The notes under the pieces: model-generated
The model's input: the letters and a program-made list of their open reading frames with translations, nothing else
Databases searched by the model: none
Told to the model about the DNA's origin: nothing
Position numbers and translations under genes: made by a program
Part shown: positions 35,706-44,378 of the stretch, piece by piece
How the letters are laid out: the number at the start of each line of letters is the position of its first letter
How positions within the stretch are numbered: the first letter of the stretch is position 1
NCBI GenBank assembly: GCA_002696035.1
Contig: NZQV01000002.1
Span: forward strand, 62,001-126,000
Length of the DNA stretch: 64,000 bases
DNA from: Balneola sp.
GTDB lineage: Bacteria; Bacteroidota; Rhodothermia; Balneolales; Balneolaceae
Direction: 5' to 3'

Positions 35706-36140
35706 CCCGTCCGACCACTGAAAGGCTCAAACTGGTTACGCCAGCTTATCTTCCCCACCGCACAGGCTGACTGACTAATCCAGAAGTGGTCCGACGAATG
35801 GAAAGGGTAACCAATTTTTCAAGGTTGTAGAAACAATCTGACTGGCAGTCAATCGTCGGACGAGCTTTAGTCGTCGGACGATGAACTGTACTTTAAAAAC
35901 AATGGAATGAAATCCTGCCATGTAGAACACGCGACTCTGGAGAGACGCAGTACGATGTAAATTGACTCTCCAGAGTCGATAGTCATAAAATAATAAGGAG
36001 GGCAATATTCTCCCGGCCTATGTCAAAACCTTAATACAATAATTTTAAGTCACCGCTCGGCTGGGAGGGGTATTTGAAGCATACATATTAGCTCGCTGAA
36101 TACTTCAAATATCCCTGGGGATGAACTGGGTCTTAAAATA
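35706..36140 (+). repeat. RAYT-linked modular hairpin array D
   Basis: No gene in 35475-36192. Modules: M1 (35707-35800), M2 (35850-35884), M3 (about 35932-35980), and a decayed M4 (36044-36111; left end TTAAGTCACCGCTCGG intact, right end GCTGAATACTTCAAA mutated). The last stretch, 36165-36185, is a heptamer-type repeat (TTCAGTTTTGAATGTTGAAT) touching the end of the next gene. Confidence 0.82.
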
Positions 36141-36192
36141 TCTCTGGATGGATAATACCACACTTCAAAATTCAGTTTTGAATGTTGAATGT

Positions 36193-37449
36193 TCAGTGTT
36201 CTTTTAGCAGCACTTTCACGCTATCCAAACTTCCATCTGTATTTGCGGGTTGAACCTGAAGCAGGTGAGCCATGAGTTCGTAGAGATGCACGTTTTCAAA
36301 GGCTTTCATCCTGAAACCCTCTTTTAGATCGGGGCCCTTTGCAACAAATAGCGCATGCATTTCGCTGGCTTGGTTGTCGAAACCATGGGCGCCACCGGAT
36401 GGATAGTTTTCTCTGCTTTCAAAATATGCGCGCGTATTGATGGTATATCCAACATCGGCAACCATCAATAGATCCGGTACCCGGTAGTGATCCTTCAAGT
36501 GAAATCGGTCAGGAATATCTTCTTTTTTGTACACCTTGAAATGCTCTTCGTTTGCTTTGAGTGCATCATAGACCTCATCCATTTTCTGATCCCGGACATT
36601 CATCATTACAGACGGACTGTATTCGATCATCTCCACATCCTCCGGATCGATCATTTCATCCAGCACCACAATGCGTTCTCTGGAAACATCCGCCATTCCG
36701 TGATCCGAGACGATCAGCAAATTGGTGTTTGAGGTCAGCTTTTGTTCTTCCATCTTTTCCATCAAATACCCTATAAGGTCATCGGCTTTTTTGATGGCGG
36801 CTTTTACTTCTTCAGAATCGGTGCCGTAGCGATGTCCACGGCTATCTACAAAACTGAAGTACAGCGTTGACAGATCTACTTCCCTTTCATTTCCATAATT
36901 CAGCCATTTTATAACGGTATCGATGCGGGCGGAGTCGGGCATCGAGCCATCGTATGATTTCCAGTGTGTCGGTCGCATATTCTGAATAGGTGCTTCCGAG
37001 CCTACCCAAAACATGGTACCGGCTTTTTTACCTGCCTTTTCTACCGTATTCCAGATCGGCTCACCCCCATACCATTGCGGGTTTTCAACCTGATCGCGGT
37101 CGCCCATTGTGAAGCGGGCATTCATCGTGGAATCGTACATGGAGTTCCCGATGAAACCACTGTTTTCGGGATATAAACCGGTTGCTATGGCGTAATAATT
37201 GGGAAAGGTTTTGGAAGGAAAGATGGGAATAAGCCCTTCGCTGCTCACCCCTTTTTCAATCAGCTGATCAAAATTTGGGGTGTTGGTTTTAGAGAGGTAA
37301 TCGTGGCGAAAGCCATCGAAGGAAACCAAGAGCACTTTCTGGGCTTGGGGTTTCGGTACATCAACTCCCGGGCCTGAACAACCCAAGAACCCGATTCCTA
37401 CTGTTAATACAAGAATTAAATGGAACGGGGTTCTAAAGGATCTGCTCAT
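36193..37449 (-). CDS. Ectonucleotide pyrophosphatase/phosphodiesterase-type lipoprotein
   Basis: A 418-aa lipoprotein (lipobox GFLGC) of the alkaline-phosphatase superfamily. It has the NPP/ENPP pattern: VLLVSFDGFRHDYL (metal Asp), nucleophile Thr in FPSKTFPNYYAIATGLYPEN, FVDSRGHRYGTDSEE, LLIVSDHGMADVS and SGGAHGFDNQASEMH. These enzymes split nucleotide or phospholipid phosphodiesters. Last gene of the long minus-strand surface operon, 6 bp after the NHL gene. Confidence 0.92.
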   Translation of the reverse strand: MSRSFRTPFHLILVLTVGIGFLGCSGPGVDVPKPQAQKVLLVSFDGFRHDYLSKTNTPNFDQLIEKGVSSEGLIPIFPSKTFPNYYAIATGLYPENSGFIGNSMYDSTMNARFTMGDRDQVENPQWYGGEPIWNTVEKAGKKAGTMFWVGSEAPIQNMRPTHWKSYDGSMPDSARIDTVIKWLNYGNEREVDLSTLYFSFVDSRGHRYGTDSEEVKAAIKKADDLIGYLMEKMEEQKLTSNTNLLIVSDHGMADVSRERIVVLDEMIDPEDVEMIEYSPSVMMNVRDQKMDEVYDALKANEEHFKVYKKEDIPDRFHLKDHYRVPDLLMVADVGYTINTRAYFESRENYPSGGAHGFDNQASEMHALFVAKGPDLKEGFRMKAFENVHLYELMAHLLQVQPANTDGSLDSVKVLLKEH

Positions 37450-37455
37450 TCTTAT

Positions 37456-38730
37456 TTATTCAAAATCGGTAGTGAGTTTGTATCGGGCGATTCGGTTGTT
37501 ATCGGTGTCGGCCACTAACACGACCTCATCAAAATAAGCGACGCCCATGGGGTTGTTGAACTGGCGGGGACCGTTGCCGGTTCCTCCAAAAGAGACATTG
37601 ATGGCTTTTTCAGCGGTTGAGCCCGGTGGTGGGTTGATGCCCTCAAATCCATTTGACTGGAACATATACAAGCTGTCAGTTTCTGCATCCACTATGAAGA
37701 TATGGCCCCGTGCATCTGCAGAAAAGGCGATCCCGGTTGGATTCTTGAATTTATACTCATCATACAAAAAAGATTCTGCCCGCGACGTATCCCTGTCTAA
37801 CAGAGATGAATTCGGGCGATACTCGATCCCATCAATGGTTTCCACTGCATTAACCCAAAGGGTTCTAAAGGGAATATCCTGTTCAGGGGCGCCCTGTGTG
37901 ATCAGGAAACTAATGTCTTCTGACATGTTTTCGCGCTGTGGAGGGCCAATAAAGGAAGAGATATCCGTAATGGAAATGCCACTTAAAAAAGAAGGATTAT
38001 TAGGATTGAGAGCACGAACCTGTGCGATGTTTCTCAATTTACCATCAGAGTTTTCTGTATATCGCAACACGGTGTTATCGGGCGCAATGGCTTCTCCCGT
38101 TCGGTTTCTTGGACCTCTTCGGGAAACATAAATATCATTATTGGCGAGGACGGTTACGCCGGTTAGTTCTACAAATTCTTCGTTGTCGCTTCGGTCACGG
38201 TCCAAACGAAATTGTTGTGTATTCGTGTTTGCACGGCTATTGTCCATAAAGGGGTGAACCAGCGTATCCACAAATTGTACCGGCCCTGATCCGTTGGCAT
38301 TCGCGATCTTGTAAACGGCAGGAAGATTCCATGTGATGTCAGGATCAACGGCAGTGATCACGGTATCGTAACGGGCGGTTACATACAAATTCAGTAAACG
38401 ATCTTGCGTGACCGATGTGGCTCCGCCTTCAATTTCAATTAGATCATATTTGTTGCCGGCACGATCCAGCACATGCACGCCCTGAGCATCGGTTACATAC
38501 ACGAGCTCGTCGTATCCAACATACACATCGGTTGGAGCGTCAAAGCCTGTCCAGAAAGGAACCAAAGCTGCATAGGCAACTTCATCTACAATAGTGGATG
38601 GGTCCTGCCGACCTTGTTCAAAGATTTCATCGGTGGTGGAATCTCCTTTGGTACCCAGAATTTCATCACAGCTGTAAAGGCCTGCAAAGGAAATGACAAA
38701 TAATAAGAAAACGGCTAATACTCTTTTCAT
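37456..38730 (-). CDS. NHL-repeat (six-bladed propeller) lipoprotein
   Basis: A 424-aa lipoprotein (signal with GLYSC). The body has NHL-like repeats: FDAPTDVYVGYDELVYVTDA, FKNPTGIAFSADARGHIFIV, FGGTGNGPRQFNNPMGVAYF, VVLVADTDNNRIARYKL. Such propellers are usually binding scaffolds. Its place between a PorV-like protein and a phosphodiesterase suggests a surface role. Function unknown. Confidence 0.88.
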   Translation of the reverse strand: MKRVLAVFLLFVISFAGLYSCDEILGTKGDSTTDEIFEQGRQDPSTIVDEVAYAALVPFWTGFDAPTDVYVGYDELVYVTDAQGVHVLDRAGNKYDLIEIEGGATSVTQDRLLNLYVTARYDTVITAVDPDITWNLPAVYKIANANGSGPVQFVDTLVHPFMDNSRANTNTQQFRLDRDRSDNEEFVELTGVTVLANNDIYVSRRGPRNRTGEAIAPDNTVLRYTENSDGKLRNIAQVRALNPNNPSFLSGISITDISSFIGPPQRENMSEDISFLITQGAPEQDIPFRTLWVNAVETIDGIEYRPNSSLLDRDTSRAESFLYDEYKFKNPTGIAFSADARGHIFIVDAETDSLYMFQSNGFEGINPPPGSTAEKAINVSFGGTGNGPRQFNNPMGVAYFDEVVLVADTDNNRIARYKLTTDFE

Positions 38731-38745
38731 GACTCTAAGTTAATC

Positions 38746-39774
38746 TCACAAATTGAATTTAAGTGTGAACCGGTGGATGGAGCCCAATCGATCCCGGGCG
38801 GTGAAACCATAGTCGATGGCAATTGAATTGTCCAGAAATGGGACAAAGAACCCGACTCCTGCGGTTGGTAGTTTGGCCTCATCCACGCCAAATTCATAAC
38901 CGGCTCGTACAAAAAACTGATCTAAGTAGGTAAGTTCAGACCCAAGGCTAAAACGTTCAGAATTATCACTTGGATTGGTTAGCTGACCCGTTACCAACAC
39001 TTTGATATTGTCGGTTTCATAGGCATCATAGGCCGCACCAATACGGAAAACAGATGGAGGCGACACGTCTTCAAATTCCGTCTCTGTTTCAGGTCCGTTT
39101 TGTGTGGGACGCGTTGTTTCTCCGGATGGGCTTGCGTCTAATCCAAAGTTATTCAACCCAACAGCAAAACGAAGACCGGTTTCACCGACCCGATAGAAGA
39201 ACCCAATATCTACCACTGCTGACTGAGACTGAATTTCCTCGATCTTTTCTTCCACATATTTTGCAGTTACACCATAACTGAACAGTTCCGAAAGCTCTTG
39301 TGCAAAAGAAAGTCCTGCTGCCATGTGCACCGTACGGAACGTCCGCCCGGTACCAAGAGGATTGAATTCGTTGGTTTCTTCCATCTCACCGGAATCGAGA
39401 TACATAAGCGATCCCCCCAAAGCAATGCTGCCGAGTTTTTGCGTATAACTGGCATAGTTGTGGGCAATATCAGCGAAGTAGGCTGTATGCGACAGATATA
39501 CCTGAGAATTGTCCATTTGAGCCGCAAGGGCAGGATTGAAATATAGGGCTGATCCATCCATAGCATCTGCTACGTTCGATCCTCCTAAAGCTGATGAACG
39601 GGCATCCACATTGATCTTCAGAAACTGAAAACCTGATGTTCCCGAGCGAGAACCTCCCAAACTGGGGAAAACGCCCTGTGCATTAGTTACTTCTGGTTGA
39701 CTCATTACCAGCAAAGCTCCGATAAAGAAAGCTTTTGTCAGTACTCTTAAAATATTATTTGAATTCAACTGCAT
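38746..39774 (-). CDS. PorV/PorQ family outer-membrane protein (UPF0164)
   Basis: A 342-aa barrel with signal peptide. Family signature: FLKINVDARSSALGGSNVAD, then SALYFNPALAA, and a C-terminal YGFTARDRLGSIHRFTLKFN. PorV-type proteins act with the type 9 secretion system as shuttle/attachment factors for sorting-domain cargo; the neighbourhood (two T9SS cargo-type genes, TonB receptor) supports a link, though this copy could be one of several paralogues. It is 11 bp from the TonB receptor gene. Confidence 0.92.
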   Translation of the reverse strand: MQLNSNNILRVLTKAFFIGALLVMSQPEVTNAQGVFPSLGGSRSGTSGFQFLKINVDARSSALGGSNVADAMDGSALYFNPALAAQMDNSQVYLSHTAYFADIAHNYASYTQKLGSIALGGSLMYLDSGEMEETNEFNPLGTGRTFRTVHMAAGLSFAQELSELFSYGVTAKYVEEKIEEIQSQSAVVDIGFFYRVGETGLRFAVGLNNFGLDASPSGETTRPTQNGPETETEFEDVSPPSVFRIGAAYDAYETDNIKVLVTGQLTNPSDNSERFSLGSELTYLDQFFVRAGYEFGVDEAKLPTAGVGFFVPFLDNSIAIDYGFTARDRLGSIHRFTLKFNL

Positions 39775-39785
39775 ATTTACTTTGA

Positions 39786-42722
39786 TCAGAAATTAATTGC
39801 TAACCCAAACATGATATGTCGCTGCTCTAAGAAATTAGCAGGGTTTGCATATGCCGGAATGTTATTGTCTCTTGGATCTTGATAACGCGGATCTCTCACA
39901 TTGATAGGAACATCGTATGCGGAATTCCCTCGCAGTGTGGTTGGATCAGCCGGATAATCTGTTTTATAAGCTCCGCCGGTAACCGGGTTAATGATGGCCG
40001 GGTTGTCTGCATTAAATAAGTTTGTGATCTCCAGGGTGGCTTCAATACGGGTCCCTTTCACTTCGAACCATTTCGAGAGGTTAAGGTCAAACATCAGCCA
40101 TGGCTCTCCAATTTCGGAATAGCGTTTTGTAGGATCGGGATCCTGTTCGTAGATCGGTCTCCAGTTTTCCCGCCCTGTAACCGGGTTACGTTCTTGTCCG
40201 CGATAGATCATTGGCGTATAACGCAATCCGCTTCGGAAAGTACCTGAGAGATACGCTCTGAATTGATTCAGCGCCTTCACACCAAACAGGCCATTGTCTC
40301 TGTCCCATGTAAAGATCATGCTTCCCTTGATGTCAAAAGGACGATCCCAGGCCAGCGGCGTTTCAATGTTGTTTCCGATATCCTGACCGCCGGAGATGAT
40401 ATCTGAGAGTGCATCGTTGGATGTAGAACTCAGACCTTCAGCTCGCGAATAAGTTGCACTAATATTCCCCTGGAGGAAATGGCTATATCGTTTGATGTAG
40501 GAGATCTCAAGTCCCCGAACCCTGGCAAAGTCACCATTCACACGGAAGGTTCGTTCGGTGTCACGTCCGGTTGCATCGGGAACAATAATTCGTTCAGCGG
40601 TAATGAAGTCATATTTATCACTCCAGAATGCGTTGATGTTAAGGGCATCGTTGGAAGTTAGCTGGTAGCGGAAACCGAGCTCATAGGAAATATCTACTTC
40701 CGGATCCAAATTCGGGTTCCCCAGATCTGACAGGAACGAACGATCCTGATAGAATGGATCAAGTCCGGCATATAAATAGGTTGGATGAGGAAGCTTGGTC
40801 TTGTGCGTATAGTTGAAATACATCACCATGTTTTCACGAACCGGGAACGACACATTTATACGCGGCAACAAGCGCATCTTAAATCGATTACCGAATAGCT
40901 TGTAGGTACTTTCTTTGTAATCTTCGCGAACGGCGTTGGGAATCGGTGAAAGCGGATCATCCACAAAGTTATCTACATAGGCGCCCGGGAACCAATATTC
41001 GTAACGAAGTCCCAGGTTGGCGATGAGTCCCTGATAACGGATCTGATCACTTATATACAGTGCTCCGCGAGATGGACTCACATTCCAGATGTCAGAGCTT
41101 GAACCTAAACGGGAAGATTCTGTGAATTCACCTTCGCCTACTTCGATCGGAGCTCCTACCCATGGACGTGTTATATCGATCCACTGGTATTCCATGAATT
41201 TCATTTCAAGTCCGGCACGCAAGCGGTTGGTTTCACTGGCAAAAAAGGTGGTGAAATTGGACCTCAGCGTATATTCTTCAGCATAATGATCGTGCCACAG
41301 CGAGGCGATACCTCCGTTATTTGCTAGTCCGGGGCCGGGCAATACATAAGTAAAGTCATCCGATGCATAAAAGGGGCTTACCGGATATTCCACAATACTT
41401 TCAGCATCAAATTCGCCGTCCACTCGATCTGGGCGCCAGTCGCGACCGTTGGCATCTGCTCTCAATCGTGTAAACAAGCGGCTGATCTGTACATCATAAA
41501 AAGTTCGTCCAGAAAGGGCATGCGTCCATTTCAGGTAAGCAAGTTTACTATCGTGAGCATAGGTATTGGCGTTATCCAGATCTCGTTCAAAAAAGAACTG
41601 ATAGCCGGGCCGGATCTGCGCGTTATCTCCAATGATCTGAAGCATACGCGTGTTTTGGTTGATGGTCAGCGATCGCTGATACGCTCCTTCCAGCCGCATT
41701 CCTGATTTGATCTTGTAGGTCAGCTTGAACATCCCATTCCAGCGATTGTCCTGCCGGGGTGAGAAAAATGTATTATCAACCAGGGAAGACTGGACCTGAT
41801 CGGCTGCATTTCGGGTAAATTCATTAGAAAAACTGGCCTGACCGGTCATAAAGAAGTACAGGTTTCCAGGTATATCAACCCCTAAGGCCGGAAGCAGATC
41901 GTTGGTGATCGGCATGGGACCGCCAAGCGTAAATTCGTAGGTATCGGCAAAGAAGTTTTGGGAAGCTGATGTCATGGTACCGGGATTGTCACGACGGTGC
42001 GCAAAGGTCCCTGAATAATTATCACCACCATCCTGGGTTTGCACGGTTACCACACCTGAAGTCAGGTTTCCGTGTTCTACATCAACACCACCGGTGGTTA
42101 CCTCAACACTCGAATACGCATTAGCTCCGAGGTCTAACCCAAAACCGGTTCCCGCCAAAGGATCCTGAGCAGAAACACCATCCACCACATACCCGGTTTC
42201 GTTGGCGCGACCACCACGGATATACAAACCCGTTGGATCTTTGAAAACCCCTGCTGTTTGTCCTACAATATCTTCTACTTTCTGAACCGGAGCTGCATCG
42301 ATCTCTTCGCGACTTACCCGAGTGGACGTAGAAGATTGCTCTACATCAAAAATGGGAGCTTCACCAACAACGGTTATTTCCTCGTCTGAAGAAATGGCCT
42401 GCATATTCATTTCCACATCAAGCTCAGTGGTTTCGCCGGCTTTGATCTCGATTCCGGTAAACAGCATCGTCTGATATCCTACATACCGGTATTCAATGGA
42501 ATATTCGCCCGGACGTATGTTATTGATCGTGTATTCCCCGTCCAAATTGGTGGCGGTACCGAAAGAGGTTCCGCGAACGATCACGTTCACACCAATAAGC
42601 GGAAGTTCATCATCTTTATCGATGACTGTACCACTTAAGGAGCCGTTTTGGGCAAATGCAAAAGTGGTACTAAATACTGTTAACAGAGCTAATAATAAGC
42701 TGGTTTTCTTTAAATATATCAT
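39786..42722 (-). CDS. TonB-dependent receptor with carboxypeptidase-like domain
   Basis: A 978-aa outer-membrane receptor. Signal peptide to FAFAQ, carboxypeptidase-like beta-sandwich (GSLSGTVIDKDDELPLIGVN), plug domain (VEDIVGQTAGVFKDPTGLYI, RGGRANETGYVVDGVSAQDP), and barrel closing in INF. In this phylum similar 'CarboxypepD-plug-barrel' receptors with PorV neighbours are part of surface export/uptake sets. Its ATG overlaps the stop of the upstream lipoprotein gene (ATGA). Confidence 0.93.
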   Translation of the reverse strand: MIYLKKTSLLLALLTVFSTTFAFAQNGSLSGTVIDKDDELPLIGVNVIVRGTSFGTATNLDGEYTINNIRPGEYSIEYRYVGYQTMLFTGIEIKAGETTELDVEMNMQAISSDEEITVVGEAPIFDVEQSSTSTRVSREEIDAAPVQKVEDIVGQTAGVFKDPTGLYIRGGRANETGYVVDGVSAQDPLAGTGFGLDLGANAYSSVEVTTGGVDVEHGNLTSGVVTVQTQDGGDNYSGTFAHRRDNPGTMTSASQNFFADTYEFTLGGPMPITNDLLPALGVDIPGNLYFFMTGQASFSNEFTRNAADQVQSSLVDNTFFSPRQDNRWNGMFKLTYKIKSGMRLEGAYQRSLTINQNTRMLQIIGDNAQIRPGYQFFFERDLDNANTYAHDSKLAYLKWTHALSGRTFYDVQISRLFTRLRADANGRDWRPDRVDGEFDAESIVEYPVSPFYASDDFTYVLPGPGLANNGGIASLWHDHYAEEYTLRSNFTTFFASETNRLRAGLEMKFMEYQWIDITRPWVGAPIEVGEGEFTESSRLGSSSDIWNVSPSRGALYISDQIRYQGLIANLGLRYEYWFPGAYVDNFVDDPLSPIPNAVREDYKESTYKLFGNRFKMRLLPRINVSFPVRENMVMYFNYTHKTKLPHPTYLYAGLDPFYQDRSFLSDLGNPNLDPEVDISYELGFRYQLTSNDALNINAFWSDKYDFITAERIIVPDATGRDTERTFRVNGDFARVRGLEISYIKRYSHFLQGNISATYSRAEGLSSTSNDALSDIISGGQDIGNNIETPLAWDRPFDIKGSMIFTWDRDNGLFGVKALNQFRAYLSGTFRSGLRYTPMIYRGQERNPVTGRENWRPIYEQDPDPTKRYSEIGEPWLMFDLNLSKWFEVKGTRIEATLEITNLFNADNPAIINPVTGGAYKTDYPADPTTLRGNSAYDVPINVRDPRYQDPRDNNIPAYANPANFLEQRHIMFGLAINF

Positions 42723-44302
42723 TGTTCAAAACCCAGGGTTTCAATGGTCAAAAATTCTATCAGGCCAGATAGGTCGCTTGGAGGATAATATTGAGGATTC
42801 TCATCCGTGCTTTCAGGTGTTTCACAGGAATTGTTATCCTCAGTTGTGAATTCATCAATGTCTATTCCGAAATACACGATAGACTGATCTGGATTCATGG
42901 TCGAGATCAATTCATTACCGTCATATTCCTCAATTGCGTTCGGATTTCTTAGAAATAAACTAAAATCAGCCCTAAATAAGTTGATTGATTCACTAAACGG
43001 AACAACGGAATAGGCAGGAAATTCAGAACCGTCAAATCTTAGATTTGGTGTGTAATCAATTTCTGAAGTGGCACTTACTTCGGTACAGTTATTAATAATA
43101 AACTGCGGATTTCTACCCGGTTCAGAGTACGAAGCCTGCTGCACGCCTTGAAATGGCAGGAACTGGAACAGGGAATTTCGCTCAGCAAGATATTCGATCG
43201 GAATGTTGATGAACATCTTTCCGCCTTCTTCAAAAAACTGATCTGTGATCTCGAGGGCATAGCCAATATTACGGTCCAGGTCATCTGAGATCCAGTAAAT
43301 GTAATCCCATTCTGCCAGCATCATATTGATGGTAGGCTCAGCCAACGCTCTGTTGGGCAGAGCTGAGGTAAAGGGCACTCGTGTACCTCCCAGTGACTGT
43401 CCGTCCGAAATATCGATATAGTCAACCTGATCAATCCCTACATCTTCAAGCAATCCCAAATGCAGGTCTCTGCGATCATTCGTGTTTGTCCCATAATAAT
43501 CGTTCAAAAACAGAATACGCGACGTCTGTTTCTTCACATACCAATTGTGGATAGCCACATTACTGACAGCAGCTGCGTTGTCTATAGCGCGTACATAAAA
43601 CTCGTTCTCGCCATTTACATTAACATTATCAAAAACGATGTCCGACTCAATGGCTGAGCGACCTAAAAGCACAGAAGCAGTAGGCTCGGCCTGCGTATCA
43701 TCAATTCTTAGGGTGAGGAAATCCACGTCCAGCGAAAGCTCTCTCCAACTTGCTTCGGAAGAAGTGTCGTTGAGGGCAATTTCAATGCGATTCAGGTTCG
43801 CATCGCCATCAGGGTCATTGGGATTAAACCCAAAGCTTGCAATTCTGAAAGTGGTATCAGGAGGGGTTTCGTTGATGGCAAAACTTACGGTTGGCTCAGT
43901 ATTTCTGATCGGGAAAGTCAGCGATGGAGGCTCAGGGTCTTTGGCCCCGTCATTATCAACGGCCCGTACATTAAATTGGACATTGGCATCAGTGCTGCCT
44001 TCCGGAATAGGTAAAATAAAGGTGCTGTCGGTGTTTTGGGTGAAGCTCCAGTCATCTTCGGCAGCCTCAGCTGGGTCCCCAATATAAAATTCATATCCGG
44101 CTACAAAACCATCCGGATCATCTCCCCACCATGAAATATTTACCTGACTCACCAATCGCTCGCCTTCCGGCAGATTGATCTCGTTTAGGGTCAGTGAAGT
44201 TTTAGGGGGCAGATTTTCATTTAAATCTCCTTGTAGTCCACTATCGCAGGAGACTACGAGGACGTTTAAAAGAAGTATGAATAAAAGAGGATATAAACGC
44301 AT
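42719..44302 (-). CDS. Large lipoprotein with fibronectin/Ig-like repeats, unknown function
   Basis: A 527-aa lipoprotein (lipobox VVSC). The first half has two to three Ig/fibronectin-like modules (VNISWWGDDPDGFVAGYEFY, FNVRAVDNDGAKDPEPPSLT, FYVRAIDNAAAVSNVAIHNW). The second half (TSRILFLNDYYGTNTNDRRD and after) looks like a separate alpha/beta domain. Not recognised as a named family. Coupled by a 4-bp overlap with the TonB receptor, so probably its lipoprotein partner, as SusD is to SusC but without SusD similarity. Confidence 0.82.
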   Translation of the reverse strand: MRLYPLLFILLLNVLVVSCDSGLQGDLNENLPPKTSLTLNEINLPEGERLVSQVNISWWGDDPDGFVAGYEFYIGDPAEAAEDDWSFTQNTDSTFILPIPEGSTDANVQFNVRAVDNDGAKDPEPPSLTFPIRNTEPTVSFAINETPPDTTFRIASFGFNPNDPDGDANLNRIEIALNDTSSEASWRELSLDVDFLTLRIDDTQAEPTASVLLGRSAIESDIVFDNVNVNGENEFYVRAIDNAAAVSNVAIHNWYVKKQTSRILFLNDYYGTNTNDRRDLHLGLLEDVGIDQVDYIDISDGQSLGGTRVPFTSALPNRALAEPTINMMLAEWDYIYWISDDLDRNIGYALEITDQFFEEGGKMFINIPIEYLAERNSLFQFLPFQGVQQASYSEPGRNPQFIINNCTEVSATSEIDYTPNLRFDGSEFPAYSVVPFSESINLFRADFSLFLRNPNAIEEYDGNELISTMNPDQSIVYFGIDIDEFTTEDNNSCETPESTDENPQYYPPSDLSGLIEFLTIETLGFEQ

Positions 44303-44326
44303 GTTAGTTTTTCTAAAAATAAAAAG

Positions 44327-44355
44327 GTGAGAAGCAGATCAGATCTGCTTCTCAC
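44327..44355 (-). terminator. Strong rho-independent terminator
   Basis: A perfect 14-bp inverted pair GTGAGAAGCAGATC / GATCTGCTTCTCAC with a 1-base centre; on the minus strand it is followed by CCTTTTTATTTTT. It ends the two-gene cargo unit (46909-48987 and 44379-46874), separating it from the lipoprotein/TonB operon. Confidence 0.9.
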
Positions 44356-44378
44356 AATATTTAATTAATCAGGCGGTG

